A DNA stretch of 64,000 bases from Phyllostachys edulis (taxonomy: Eukaryota > Streptophyta > Magnoliopsida > Poales > Poaceae): positions 108,204,999 to 108,268,998 of the forward strand of contig CM070562.1 of the NCBI GenBank assembly GCA_036346405.1, read 5' to 3'. This document shows positions 44,101-55,814 of the stretch, in pieces (the first letter of the stretch is position 1; each line of letters opens with the position of its first letter). Under the pieces are notes generated by a model. That model saw only the letters and a program-made list of their open reading frames with translations. It did not search any database and was not told the origin of the DNA. Both the position numbers and the translations under genes were made by a program.

Positions 44101-45405
44101 TTAATGGAGTATTTTAGTGATTAATGATAAATCTATTTGTGAGACTAACTATCTTATTTAGTATGATATTGTTTAGTCTCATTTGGATGAAAAGGTGAAA
44201 ATCATGGAGGTATGCATTCGACATCATATTCATATATCTTGTTGCATTCCTCGGATCCAAAATATAAGTTGAACTCCACTAAAAGTCTAACTTGAATATG
44301 CGCATATGTTTGTATTACACATTCGTGTATGCACATATTTAGGGAGAGTTCACTCTATGTTTTGTGGTTTTATTGATATTGATCTATATTACTTTTTTCA
44401 CATATATTAAGGATCTCTACTTTGAAATATATCCTTGAGTATATAAAACTTGTGTAGTTCATATATACTCATATTGATCTACATTCAATTATTTGCATTT
44501 GTGATGGTTGTCATCAATTACTAAAGAGGGAAAGATTGAAGTATCTTGTCCCACCATTATGGGTTAATGATATGTTGTGGTAATTAATGACAATCACATT
44601 GTGGAACTAACATTTTTCGTGAGTTGGGTAAATAGATTATGTTCCATGATGATGAAGAATTTGGATGGCATCATGAGTTAATTGCCATCGAGTCAAGGTT
44701 TAAGAAGAGGAGATGATCATGAGTTGATTATCAAGTCAAGAGAAGACCCATTATGTATTGATGGAGGTCAAGTAAAAGAGTGCATCATGAGTTGATGCAT
44801 ATTCAAGTCAAGAACTTGAAGTAAAGGATATCATCATGTGTTGATGATTATCAAGTCAATGACCCGGACTTGAAGCAAAGATGTGTGTCATCAAACTTCA
44901 AGAGGATGCTCAAGGCAAATGTATGACTAGCTAGGGTTAAGGATGTGTTCCTAGTCTTTTACCGGTCTTGGTGTTTGGTTGGAAGACCAGATTGCTAGTA
45001 TAGGTTGCCATACTATTAAGAGGTGTCTTGACTAGTAGCTTGAGAGTGTCATGTGTTGATAGCTCGTTGTGCTTGCTCTAGGTCTCGTTAGCATGTTGCC
45101 GATATTTGCGAATGTGTTTTGCAAATAGTTGAGGTTCATGCATAATCCTTGTGTCATTGTGGTTTGCCTTATTGTGCTTTACTCTATTCCAATTTACATT
45201 CCTAGAATTAAATTGCTGATATGTCTTTGTATGATTGTTATAATTATCAATAGTCTTATATTGTTGGTGCACTTAGTAAAGATTAGTTGATTTATGTTTT
45301 AATTGGGCAAAACCGAATTGATTTACAATTCCGCATAAAACTCGGTTTTAGCCCAAAGATTTTTAAAACCGCATATTCACCCCCCTCTAGTCGGCCTCCT
45401 CGATC
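44083..45405 (+). repeat. Maximus/SIRE-like copia LTR sequences, two starts
   Basis: The LTR-start wording (purine tract, gattga, then attatg-gttaatg and gtgattaatga) appears twice, at about 44057-44150 and 44525-44620. The second copy runs to aaaaccgcatattcacccccc followed by tctagtcgg at about 45400, the characteristic end of Opie/Ji/Maximus-type LTRs. This suggests a truncated LTR followed by a nearly complete one. Exact ends and duplications were not fixed. Confidence 0.45.
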
Positions 45406-45412
45406 TTATAGT

Positions 45413-45575
45413 GGCTAATTGCTGTAATAAAATACAGTTTCTATCTTATTGTTCTGCTGCGCTGACTTTGGTAAGGCTTATTATTCGTTGGAGCGATGTC
45501 CTACCGGACAGACAAATAATAATATGTATGCTTAAGTGTGATTACCCTTCGGGGGTAATGACACGGGGCGTTATA
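45413..45575 (+). repeat. dispersed repeat, gypsy LTR 3' end (copy 2)
   Basis: Closely matches 25950-26102: gtttctatcttattgttctg and then aagtgtgattaccc and gggtaatgacac. It ends ggggcgttata. Confidence 0.75.
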
Positions 45576-46157
45576 GTGCACGATATCAAGACGAAGTAGA
45601 TGAATCTCGTATAAAGAACCAAATAACAGCGACGAAATAATCACGACGAGAAAGAAAGATTTATCGAAGCCGACCACAAATTTCTTAACCACAACCTCAA
45701 AAGAGTACAATGGATTATCGCTCTTTCACAATCCTCTCGGATCTTTTATAATCCTCATATCCTTGCCCTATACAATAATCTAGTGCCAAGGAATAACCTA
45801 GCATTTAATCCTCTTGTACACATCTTGCTTTAGATGAGTTGGTTTGTGGCTTACGTTTTCCATGACCACCCCTCATAGCTTTTATACAGTATCTTCTTAT
45901 TCTTCTACAAAGAGAAGTATAAATCATAATCCTACTAGGATTCATATAGAAATCCTTACAACAAACATCTCCAAATCATAATAGTTTAGGATACGAGTCA
46001 CTTCTCAATGGTTGGATTTAGTACAAAAAAATTGTGTTGCCCCTATATTGACGAATCACATTGTCGCAGGGGGGGGCATCCCTTTAATATCATAGTAGTA
46101 CTTTGTTTCTTCCTGAGTTACCTTCTCACACATGCGCATTAGATCCATATTCCACAC
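45576..46157. other. retroelement-like repeat, no gene
   Basis: 45580-45662 repeats 42100-42175. The remainder is AT-rich with no coding signal. Confidence 0.4.
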
Positions 46158-46752
46158 CGACCTGTCCAAATGGGTCGTGCCTACTGGCCTGGCCCGAAGT
46201 ATGACACTATAAGCCTGGCCTAGGCACGAGCCGACACCTAAAGGGGTCGAGCCGGCATGGCCCAACGCACCGTGTCGTGCCTGGCACGACATGACACGAC
46301 TCGTTTAGCACTGATCGCCTCGTTAGGAACGACACAACTTGTTAGGCACGATTAAGCTCGTTTAGCAATGGTTAGGCCGTTAGGCATGGCCCGACCCGTT
46401 AGACACGATAACAACAAAATTTTTGAATATAATTGTCTTTTTTATGGGTATAGAACTTTTTTTTCAAATTTTAATTTGTATTTTTTAATTCTATATATTT
46501 GTGTGGATTTTTTTTGCAAGTTCTCAATTTTTTTCAGACCGAGATGGGATAAACAGGTCAACCCTGGCCCGTCGGGCTAATCGTGCCCGAGCCGGCACGG
46601 TATGGCCCGTGAGCTCAGTGTGACGTGGCTGGATCAATGGCTGAGCCCATGGACCGGCACGATACGACCTGTTTAGACAAGTATCACTGTGCCTAAACAA
46701 ACCCCTAAACAAACCCGCGCTATGCTGCCTGGCCCGCCCGTTTGGACAGGTG
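46158..46752. mobile_element. non-autonomous hAT element (Dart-like ends)
   Basis: The left end reads CGACCTGTCCAAATGGG; the right end, inverted, reads CACCTGTCCAAACGGGC, resembling rice nDart/aDart ends (GTGGCCAAACGGGC). It is flanked by TATTCCACAC on both sides (46148-46157, 46753-46762), which contains the 8-bp target duplication. The interior has many gcacga / cccgttaggca / cggcacgg words on both flanks and an AT-rich core (46410-46540). No transposase. Confidence 0.85.
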
Positions 46753-46762
46753 TATTCCACAC

Positions 46763-47420
46763 TCCTCAAATTGGACTTTTTTTTATTTAATAATTTTAAA
46801 AAATATTTTAAAGATAACACTTCCTTAACTTTATTTTTAATTCTGAATCATTTGACAACGCCACAATGCGTGACGTGGCAAAAGTACGTTGTCACGCTAC
46901 AGACCTCGGGTCCTCGGCTTGTCAAATGAGTGCTGTCACGTCAAGAGGAGTGACGTGATAGGACTTAGCCCAAAAACAGACGTGTGTTGGCTCAGATGAC
47001 TATCGTGGCCGGTTTAGCCACACCACGATTGGTGGTGTGATAACACAATTTGATAAAGCCACAGGTCATAGCATTTACTAAAGCCATTAATTAGAAATAA
47101 AATTAATAGTTTTAAAAAAGAGATTAAAAAGCAAAAAGAACTCCGTCAAATTCCCCTCACGCGGCAGATTCACCGGTAACAGCCAAATTCACATTGTCAC
47201 GCGCAAAAACAACCATGAGTCCATGACGCAATAAATATGCCTAGAAATAAACAGCCAGCCAGTATCCTTCCCCCAACGTCGCGCCACGACCGAGCCCAAA
47301 AATAGGCGCCCCGCACGCAGATAGGGTTCCCTTCTAGCCCCAGCCCACCCTCCGCGGCCGGCATCAGCAGCAGCAACCGCAGCCGCGGCGCCCATCCCTC
47401 CCTCAACCGCGTTCACGCGC
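46763..47420. other. upstream region of GAE
   Basis: No gene. It contains several gacgtg / cacgtc words around 46870-46950 that could be bZIP-type sites, but they look repeat-derived. Confidence 0.4.
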
Positions 47421-47436
47421 TCCCGTCCCTTTCCCC

Positions 47437-47445
47437 TATTTATAT
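47437..47445 (+). promoter_or_regulatory. TATA box of the GAE gene
   Basis: tatttatat in cccctatttatatccggc, about 345 bp before the GAE start codon, with a pyrimidine-rich leader (ccccctcttttttttccttt) following. Confidence 0.55.
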
Positions 47446-47784
47446 CCGGCAACGCCCTTCCACCTCCTTAGGCAGGCGCACATCTAGCCCCTGCCCCCTC
47501 TTTTTTTTCCTTTCCTTTCCGAATAAGATTCCAACCCGGATTCCCAAAGAAATCGATCGATCCTCCCTAGGAAAGGATAGGAAACGAATAATCGCAAGAG
47601 CAAGAGCAATTCCATCCTAACCGGAGACGAAAGGCACCGCGATTTGGTTTGATCTCCGAAACAAACAATCCTACCAGGTTGCGTCGTCCGGGAGAGGAGA
47701 GGAGAGGAGAGATTCTTTGGTATCTTGTTTGGGTTGGGTTGCAGCTGAGGGCACGGCAAGACGGCGGGCGCGGCGGCCAAGAAG

Positions 47785-49101
47785 ATGCGGTTGCTGGAGG
47801 ACGAGCTATTCCCGTCCACGCCGGGGAAGGTCAAGATCGAGAGGGCGGGCGGCGCCATGAACCGCCAGCTCCACCGATGCTTCGCATCTACCAGCACCAT
47901 GTTCCTCTGGGCGCTCTTCCTCGTCGCCATGACCGCCTCCTACCTCAGCTTCCAGTCCTTCGTCGACACCTCCTCCAAGTACATCGCGGCTTCCTGGGGG
48001 GGCCTGCACTGGGAGCGCCAGATCCGCGCGTCCGCCGCGCCGAGGCGGCCGCCGGGGTCGGCAGCCGGGGCCGGGATGTCGGTGCTGGTGACGGGCGCGG
48101 CGGGGTTCGTCGGCACGCACTGCTCGCTCGCGCTGCGGAAGCGCGGGGACGGCGTCGTCGGCATCGACAACTTCAACTCGTACTACGACCCCTCGCTCAA
48201 GAAGGCGCGCAAAGCGCTGCTCGCCTCGCACGGGATGTTCGTCGTCGAGGGCGACATCAACGACGGCCACCTCCTCGCCAAGCTCTTCGACGTCGTGCCC
48301 TTCACGCACGTGCTCCACCTCGCCGCGCAGGCCGGCGTGCGCTACGCCATGGAGAACCCGGCGTCCTACGTGCACTCCAATATCGCCGGCCTCGTCACCC
48401 TCCTCGAGGCCTGCAAGGACGCCGACCCCCAGCCGGCCATCGTCTGGGCATCCTCCTCCTCCGTCTACGGCCTCAACGACAAGGTCCCCTTCTCGGAGCG
48501 CGACCGAACCGACCAGCCGGCATCCCTCTACGCCGCCACCAAGAAGGCCGGCGAGGAGATCACCCACACGTACAACCACATCTACGGCCTCTCCATCACC
48601 GGCCTCCGCTTCTTCACCGTGTACGGGCCCTGGGGACGGCCGGACATGGCCTACTTCTCCTTCACCCGCAACATCCTGCAGGGGAAGCCCATCACGGTGT
48701 ACCGCGGCAAGGACCACGTCGACCTGGCCCGCGACTTCACCTACATCGACGACATCGTCAAGGGCTGCCTCGGCTCCCTCGACACGGCCGGCAAGAGCAC
48801 CGGCACCGGCGGCAAGAAGCGCGGGCCGGCGCCCTACAGGATCTTCAACCTCGGCAACACCTCACCCGTCACGGTTCCCAACCTGGTGTCCATCCTCGAG
48901 AAGCACCTCCGCGTGAAGGCCAAGAAGAACGTGATCGAGATGCCCGGCAATGGCGACGTGCCATTCACCCACGCCAACATCTCCCTCGCGAGGCAGCAAC
49001 TCGGGTACAAGCCAACGACCAACCTGGACGTCGGGCTGAAGAAGTTCGTCAGGTGGTACCTCTCCTACTACGGCTACACCAGGGGATCCAAGAACTTGTG
49101 A
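47785..49101 (+). CDS. GAE: UDP-glucuronate 4-epimerase (GAE)
   Basis: An intact single-exon gene of 438 codons, start at ATG 47785 and TGA at 49099-49101. It converts UDP-glucuronate to UDP-galacturonate, the donor for pectin synthesis, in the Golgi. Residues 1-37 are cytosolic, about 38-59 form a type II membrane anchor (STMFLWALFLVAMTASYLSF), and the lumenal extended-SDR domain starts near 98: NAD-binding TGAAGFVG (103-110), SSSSVYG (223-229), catalytic Tyr249 and Lys253 in YAATK. LRFFTVYGPWGRPDMA and RDFTYIDDIVKG match the family. Length is usual for plant GAE proteins, and an uninterrupted coding frame is typical. GC is very high at third positions, which creates long shadow frames on both strands. 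Confidence 0.96.
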   Translation: MRLLEDELFPSTPGKVKIERAGGAMNRQLHRCFASTSTMFLWALFLVAMTASYLSFQSFVDTSSKYIAASWGGLHWERQIRASAAPRRPPGSAAGAGMSVLVTGAAGFVGTHCSLALRKRGDGVVGIDNFNSYYDPSLKKARKALLASHGMFVVEGDINDGHLLAKLFDVVPFTHVLHLAAQAGVRYAMENPASYVHSNIAGLVTLLEACKDADPQPAIVWASSSSVYGLNDKVPFSERDRTDQPASLYAATKKAGEEITHTYNHIYGLSITGLRFFTVYGPWGRPDMAYFSFTRNILQGKPITVYRGKDHVDLARDFTYIDDIVKGCLGSLDTAGKSTGTGGKKRGPAPYRIFNLGNTSPVTVPNLVSILEKHLRVKAKKNVIEMPGNGDVPFTHANISLARQQLGYKPTTNLDVGLKKFVRWYLSYYGYTRGSKNL

Positions 49102-49690
49102 CTAATCCATCCTAATTCTTCTTCTGCTGATTCTTTCTTTTTTTTCCCCTCTTTGGCCTGGCCGCGGCGGCTATCACTCCCGGATCAAACATTAACATTC
49201 TTATTTCCATTTTTTGGGGGAAATATTTTAGGGTGTTCTTTGATGAGGAAAAAAAATTACTGGGAAAATTCTTTTCTTGGTGAGGAAGGATGAAGAAGAA
49301 AGCAATGGAAGGCAGCGTCTCTTTTCTTTATTCTTTCTCATTTACCTTCTCCTTGTTCTTCTGTAAAGTGGTTCTCCATAACTTTTTTTTCTCCCATTTC
49401 CTCAAATTCTTCTGTGTAATCTCTCTATGCTGAGCTGAGGTGTTGGTGCTAACTAAATAACTAACGATGCTAATTACCTTACTTGATTGCTGGTTTAGAT
49501 TTCAAATCCGTTGGTTTGCCTCGCCGTCCGTTCAAATTACTCCCGGAGACGGGGGAGAAGAAATAGGAGGCGGGTCGTGGCACTCCTGTAAATAGCCGCA
49601 GAACCATGGACCTCTTGTTGCGGGAGGTTCAGTCCAGCGCGATAAGATAGGGGACTAGAGGGAGGCGCCTCGAAGCGCGCGAGGTGGTCG
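49102..49690. other. GAE 3' UTR and downstream spacer
   Basis: T-rich sequence (ttctttctttttttt) after the stop. No other feature is recognised. The exact poly(A) site cannot be told from sequence. Confidence 0.45.
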
Positions 49691-49990
49691 CCAGCTGGCT
49701 CCCGCGTTGCCCGGTCGCTGGCAGACGGGCCCGGGGAAGAATCGTGCCGCTCTGGGCTGGTCTACATGCCTATGTGGCTTAGCCCGAATGGCGGTCGGGA
49801 CGTGCCGGCATGATACCGTTTGGCTCGTCGGGTCTTGACGTCTTGTACATATGAAAGTGTATATTTAGCTCCAAAAAAACAGAAAGATAAAAAAAGAATG
49901 CGTAGAATTCATAAAACATATGAAAGTCTTTAATAAATAAGATAAGCATATTAAAAATGTAATAAAGAGTTTTATTAATATTAAAATGGT

Positions 49991-50059
49991 TGCCTCGTTA
50001 AAACCTTTGCGAAATAAAAACTCAACATGAGAAACTTTGGCAAAGAAAAAAGAGTACAA
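49991..50059 (-). other. shared transposon 3' module (second hAT copy)
   Basis: The plus strand reads tgcctcgttaaaaccttt, then ataaaaact and gaaaaaagagtacaa. It lies downstream of the transposase fragment on the sense strand, as in 8647-8704 and the copia element. Confidence 0.5.
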
Positions 50060-50149
50060 CATATAGCTCTATATACATCTTTGTTCTAAGTGTTATTGTC
50101 GAGACTCTGTATTTTTCACAGAGTGTTGTGTCTGTGAATCATTTTGTTT

Positions 50150-50490
50150 TCAGTCCTTCATGGTGAGAAGTATTTCTACCATCTCACTCGTGAGACGCGT
50201 TCTTTTATCCTCTAATATTCTTTCAAAAAGATTGAAAGCAGGCTCGGAGGAAACGTTCAAGACATGAATAGTTAACACATCACGTGCAAGTATGGATAGT
50301 ATGAGATATGTTAACTTACGCGCATGCCACATTTGCAAAAATTTTGAAGCCTTCTGAGTTGAAATCCACTGTATCGATGTCCAGATAGGTGGATAGTTCC
50401 CCATTCCTTGGAATTGTTCTTGGTTGAGCAGGCGACGTTGTAGAAGAAGACTTGGACCTGGAGGAAGGGCCACCGAAGATCGTGTCCCCA
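50150..50490 (-). pseudogene. hAT transposase C-terminal (dimerisation) remnant
   Basis: The minus strand encodes LTYLILSILARDVLTIHVLN, then VSSEPAFNLFERILEDKRTR and LTSEMVEILLTMKD before TGA at 50150, the hAT dimerisation domain. Upstream, in another frame, GELSTYLDIDTVDFNSEGFK is the usual preceding block, so a frameshift and an in-frame stop separate them. No catalytic domain is left. Confidence 0.85.
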
Positions 50491-51160
50491 CATATTTATC
50501 TTGCTACTTGAGGTAGAGGCTATTGGAGGTCGTTGCTGTGCCAGGGACGGCCCAACGTGCCGACACCACCCACTTGGCCGGGCACCCCGCCTCCCCCTGC
50601 CCTCTATCTTCTCCTCTGTCTCCCTTACTCCCTGCCTCCCCGACTCCCTCCGCCGTCCCGAACACCGCCTTGCCTTCGCCCCTCTTCTCCCCACGCACGC
50701 CGCCGCCGCCTCCTCCCTCCTCCTCGCCGCCACGCCTGCGTCTTGTCGGCTCGCCACCTCGAAAGCTCTCGCTGGTCGATGGGCTCAGGCCGATATTGTG
50801 TCGTGCCAAACTGATCCACCATGTTGGGCTGTAGCCTAAGTACGATACCAGCCTTCGTGTCGGACCCAACATAACCTATAAATAGTATAGACTGTGCATA
50901 GACTAGATCAATAGTGTCATGGCTCCGGTAGGCCGGCATGGTCCATCTGCCATCACTAGTCGCTGGCACCGGCGGTGGGCCGCTCGGCTTTATTGCTTTC
51001 GTGGGACCACATGGCTGTGACTCTCAGGCTGGATGGGGGGCGGAAGTGTCCAGTGGTCGGTGGGGCCTACCCACGTGGACCACATGGGTGGGCCGGTCCA
51101 GGCCGTGGTGGTGCTCGACTCGGGCTGAGCTGGAGTCGAACTGCTTTTCTTTATTGCCTA

Positions 51161-51192
51161 GGAATAGGAATAGGAATAGGAATAGGAATGGG
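51161..51192. repeat. (GGAATA)n microsatellite
   Basis: About five hexamer units of ggaata, the last one changed to ggaatg. Confidence 0.9.
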
Positions 51193-51908
51193 AATGTGTT
51201 ATGTTCTGAGATCTAGCATGAGCTAATTATTGAGTTTTTTTTAATAAAAAAGTATAGCATGAGCTATTTATAAAGTGTAAAATTCTATGACGGCACGAAG
51301 CAACTAAAAGTAAAATATGGAACAAATAAAAATACCAAAATTAGTACATTGGCAATTTGAATGTTGCTCCTAAAAGATTGTTTTTACTAGCAGTATATAC
51401 TTACACACTGATCTTGAGTTGGAGAACTTGCACAATGTACTAGTAGTGCTTGTGATGATCTGCATCGTGCCAGAGGAGAGAGAAGGTGAGGAAAAAAACG
51501 AATAAAACGGCTCCTATTCCTGGTGAAGTCGGGACTCTGCCGGGTTAACGACTAGTCTGGCTCGTCCGGGCTCGGAGCAAGTTGCAAGCCCGTGAATTTT
51601 AGGAAAACTCCATCTGTACTTGAGCTTTCCCGTGCTCTTCTCTTCGATGCACGAGTCCAGAACCAATTGGCCGGTGGCCTCTCCGATCTGTGTCACAGAG
51701 ACCCAGGCAAGATGCGGGCACGCGTCTCTAGTCGAGACATGCTGCAAGCTGAAACGGATGGGATGCAAACTCTCTGATGAGGCCCTTCCCTAAGCCGGAC
51801 ATAAGGGGAGAGAATCAACGGTGATGGAAGAGGGGTCTCCCTTAAGGCCCTCCTCCACTGTTTTTTTTTCTAACGGATGTGCATTGTCCATGTCAGATGG
51901 CCCTAGTG
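51193..51908. other. no gene recognised
   Basis: AT-rich to mixed sequence; short frames only. Confidence 0.5.
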
Positions 51909-52083
51909 TTGTTTGGTTGGTGACTAATATAAGTCAAATCAATTTTTTGGTATAGTTAAAACTTAGTCAAAGTTAGAGGTCGAAAAAAACGTTGTTTGAA
52001 TCGTGACCATGCTAATTTTTTGTGTTACCAAAATTTTGATGAGTAATTTCTTTATCCTCGAATTTTGACAGCAAACCAAACAA
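51909..52083. mobile_element. Tourist-like MITE (candidate)
   Basis: The left end TTGTTTGGTTGGTGAC and the right end, inverted, TTGTTTGGTTTGCTGTC agree at most positions. The interior is AT-rich with ttttggta / taccaaaat inverted words. The target duplication could not be resolved. Confidence 0.55.
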
Positions 52084-53293
52084 TAATCAATTTTCGTCAA
52101 CGTTACTAATATTTGGTTTGACTTGTATTGGACATCGACTAGATGGTTTGGACTTTGGAATTAAAAAATAAAACTGCAGCTTAACAAGTGAAGCCATCAG
52201 GATATCAAACGCAGCTTTAACAGCCAATTTGGCCGTATAATGTTTGAAGTGGAGAACTTGAGGTGGCGCGGCCTTTCTACGGTTCAAAATTTCATTTTTT
52301 TGCATCGCTTTCTTTTCTTGGGTGCAGTGAGTCTAGTCTCGTGATTTGATTCGTTGGCATGTCATGATGGCCTGCCGCCTGGTGGGCTGGGTGGTCGGGC
52401 CCCCAGCACCCGAAGAAAGCAACGAAACCCGTTCTAAGTGACACGGGGAATAAAAAATAACACGCGGAAAAGTGTACTGATGTGGTGTGGCAAACCTACT
52501 CATGTGGCAGATTACCCTGCAGTCTAGGCATTGTTTTAAGCCTAAGTGCGTCTTGTTTTGTAGCATTATTTCTTGATTGATTCTAGTTTCAGCCATAACC
52601 TGTGCTCGACGACATTGATGAACGAATCCGCGATGACGCACGAGCTAGTTCATTCCAAGCTAGCTAGATAGATATCCGACTTTGTGAGGGTGGGGGGGTG
52701 TTCTGTTTGCATGTTTAGATTTCGGGGTCGCAGTGTCTTGGTTCCTTCAGCTGCTAGCTTTTGCCTTTCCAGCTCGACCTCACGGCCATTCATGGATTTA
52801 GGTATCTACCGTCCCGTGCACTGCATGCTCTGGCTGGCGACATCTCGGAAGAAAGCGTCCGATGGAGGCGTCAAGCGTATGGCGTTGCGTGCGTCCTCCA
52901 GGTGAGCTGTGATCCATTCCAATCTCACATGGCTCCCGTCAGAGAGACCGCGAATTCTTCATCCAGTTATCACTTATCCACGAGTGCAGGCTGCAGCTTG
53001 CCCAGGTGGGAAACCAATGCATGCCGCTGGCGATGAGGCCGTCTGATCGACGCGCGTCCGTGTTGATGCGTGCCATCACCCATCCGAATATCTGCAATAG
53101 TTCATGACACATCAGCATTTAAGTGATGTGAATAAGAGATGGTGAAGAGAGAAGGTATGCTTGTTTCTAGATGAAGAAATAAGCAAATTGTTGATACCAA
53201 GACACAAAAATTAACAAAATAGTTATTGGAGACTTGCTTGTTATCTTTTTTCGATAATGGAAATACAACTTCCGACATCTGCACCAACTAGGG
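52084..53293. other. no gene recognised
   Basis: Short frames only. A segment near 53100-53260 is AT-rich and MITE-like but without defined ends. Confidence 0.45.
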
Positions 53294-54765
53294 ATGCACA
53301 CCAATTTCCCAAAAAGTATGGTACTTCCAATTAGCTGTGAGCACTTAGACCTAGACCTGGTCCTCCAAGACTTCCCAGCAAATCGAGCGCACTTTCCAAT
53401 TAAATACCTTCGACTTCCGCTTACCTACAGAAGACTTCGCAGAGTGGAGTATCAGCCGCTCCTCGATAAAGTGGCAGGCAGGCTGGCAGGGTCGCCTCTT
53501 GACCGCTGCAGGGAGGGCCACGCTGGTTAAATAAGTCATCACCTCGATCACAATTAATTACCTCATGGTTTTCAAGACCCCCAAGGAGATTCTTCGTGCC
53601 ATAGACAATCTTTCGGGTGCCAAATGCAAGATTAATGGGGGCAGAGTGTGTTGCCCAACTCAGCTAGGCGGCCTAGGCATCCTAAGCTTCCCGCAATTCT
53701 CCTCGGCAATCCGACTTCGATGGCTCTGGCAGGAGTGGAAGAATCAGTACAAACCTTGGGTTGGCATGGGTGTCCCCTGCGACGCCTTGGACTGTAACCT
53801 TTTCGCGTCGGCAACCAGGATAACCCTGGGGGATGGCAGAACAACCAAATTTTGGCACTCAGCCTGGCTGAATGGCGAGGCACCAAGAAACTTAGCTCCC
53901 TGTATTTTTGCCTTATCCAAATAGAAAAACTAGATCGTGGCTCCGGCGCTTCAAAACGGACGTTGGGTGCAAGCCATAAACTTAACGCATGGGCTGACGA
54001 TTCTTCACATCCAACAATTCGTAGAACTTTGGACCAAAATCAACCGAATCCACTTGACACAAGGCACCTCTGATGAGATTACCTGGAAACAAACCACTAA
54101 CGAAATCTACTCGTCAAGATCTACATACGCCCTACACTTCCTGGGATCCACCAAGACAAACTACAAAGCCATCATTTGGAAAACAAATGCCCCCCCCCCC
54201 TAAAATGCAAATTCTTCGCTTAGCTCATAATACAAAACAAACTCTGGACCACAGACAGACTAGAAGCCAGGGGGTGGCCAAACCAAACCTTTTGCCCCCT
54301 CTGCAGACACACCCCAGAATCGATCTTGCACCTCTTTGCTCAATATCGTTTTCCCAGGAGAATTTGGAACCATATGGCGGACTGACTGGGGATCATTAAC
54401 TTTCGGCCGTCACTCTGGCCCCCTAGCACAAATGTCTCGAACTTGTGGTCCACTGTAATAGAGACGAAAGGACACCCTAGGAAAGCTAGGAGAACAACTT
54501 TCATCCTCATTCTATGGGGGCATCTGGAAGGAACGCAACGCAAGAATGTTCCATAACAAAGCCTCCGCGCCTTTAGATCTCTTTATGACGATCAAAAAGG
54601 AAGGAAGAACGTGGTTCCGAGCGGGGGCTAAGTGTCTAGAGCTTTTCCTTTCCTTGTAATTTTGTCCTTTCTTTAATCTTTTGTACTCCACGGCTCCGTT
54701 CCGCTCTTCTTTATTAATATAACGGGCAGCTCTCCTGTCGGTTTTATTCAAAAAACAAAAAGGCC
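53294..54765 (+). pseudogene. 5'-truncated L1-type LINE (RT end and C-terminal domain)
   Basis: From 53294, translated pieces are NFPKSMVLPISCEHLDLDLV, then PIKYLRLPLTYRRLRRVEYQ and PLLDKVAGRLAG (post-catalytic RT/thumb region of plant L1 elements). These continue with FKTPKEILRAIDNL, QLGGLGILSFPQFSSAIRLR with WLWQEW, and GDGRTTKFWHSAWLNGEAP. The final part (54150-54640) is the zinc-binding zf-RVT region (AIIWKTNAPPPKMQI; further pieces in other frames). Many stops and frameshifts. It ends with an A-rich caaaaaacaaaaagg at about 54750-54765, as expected for a LINE 3' end. The catalytic YADD part and ORF1 are missing, consistent with 5' truncation on insertion. Confidence 0.85.
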
Positions 54766-55650
54766 AAAAGCCAACAATAACAAACAAATTGTCATGCAAA
54801 TGATAGCATAAAAAAACCACCTAGCCCCGCCTCCGGGACCAACCAGGAGATCATCCACATGCGAACAGTAGCTGCGCAGCAAAGAGGTGATAATGGGCCA
54901 GTCTTCGTAGCGACGTCTCCAAGAAGGGATACGACTCACATCGTCGTCGCCGGATCCAACCAGCGAAGGTCAGATCAGGAGTTTTCATTTCGAAGCTCAC
55001 GTACCGGTTCTCCCAAAGCAACGCCTTCATGAAGGTAACGCTGCTCAAGTTAACGTCGTTGCCGGATCCAACCAGCGAAGGTCAGATCAAGAGTTTTCAC
55101 CCCGGATAGAAGGTACCAGCGCTCCAAGACCACGCCACAGCACGACCTCGTCACTGGATCCAACCAATGAAGGCTAGATCGCCAAGACGATGTCTGCAAC
55201 ATCCCCAACGGCCAACCGCCGCCTGCACCAAAGAAAGACGACGTCTACCACAGTCCACGCGTCGGCCGATTAAAAGCCGTCCACCGAGGAGGAGTCGAGT
55301 GCCGCACAAGCCACCGCCATCGAGCCATCGCGATCTCTACCAACTATGCCAAATCTGGATCTGCACCGCGCCACCTCCGTCGTCATGCCATCGACGAAGC
55401 CACGTCGTCGAAAGAAGCCGACGGAGAAGGGCCCTAGATCCAAGCCCGATGAAAGTCTACACCGTTGGAAATCTGCGGACAGACGTCGGGCATGGGAGCG
55501 CGATCAGATCATGCGCCACCACCGAGAAGAAGAAACCCCGCCGCCGCTGCAGGTCGGCCGGCGAGGAGGAAGGGAGGAGGAGAGAGGGGGCTTATTTGGT
55601 GTTGGCTAGGGTTGATTAGGGCAGGCGGCTCCAACTTGCTTGTTACCTAA
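54766..55650. repeat. GC-rich repeat region with ~36-bp repeated block
   Basis: The block ccggatccaaccagcgaagg followed by tcagatca-gagttttca occurs at about 54950 and 55062, and a shortened variant (tggatccaaccaatgaagg, then ctagatc) at 55155. The following 450 bp is GC-rich with Arg/Pro-rich frames and ends gggttgattagggcaggcgg. On the minus strand this looks like a leader with ccctaatcaaccctagcc, possibly of another LINE. No gene is supported. Confidence 0.5.
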
Positions 55651-55814
55651 AAACGTCTTTTGTTGATATCAAGAATTATCATGCACACTTGTAGTAATTA
55701 AAGTTAGATACAAGCTCAAGAAACTATCCATTGGAAGACTTGTTTCTTTTTATTAGATTGAGTACTATCTCTCCTCTTAATAACAAGCTATGAAACAAAC
55801 TATTGTAGATGCTC

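Larger units (their letters stand above)
49700..50950 (-). mobile_element. internally deleted hAT element
   Basis: Holds only the C-terminal part of a transposase (50150-50490) plus the shared 3' module (49991-50059), between two GC-rich blocks with hAT-type subterminal words: ggctcgtcggg and gacgtgccggcatg near 49800, and gtgtcgtgccaaactg and cgtgtcggaccc near 50800-50870. The right block also contains a C/T-rich stretch with overlapping frames (50570-50760). Exact termini and duplication were not fixed. Confidence 0.5.

Noticed and set aside
47806..48717. 303-codon minus-strand frame across GAE
   Set aside because: Antisense shadow of the GC-rich epimerase frame; no start context, domain or splice logic.
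47649..49115. 488-codon open frame overlapping GAE on the same strand
   Set aside because: It is out of frame with the epimerase, Arg/Pro/His-rich and domain-free; a by-product of extreme GC at third codon positions.
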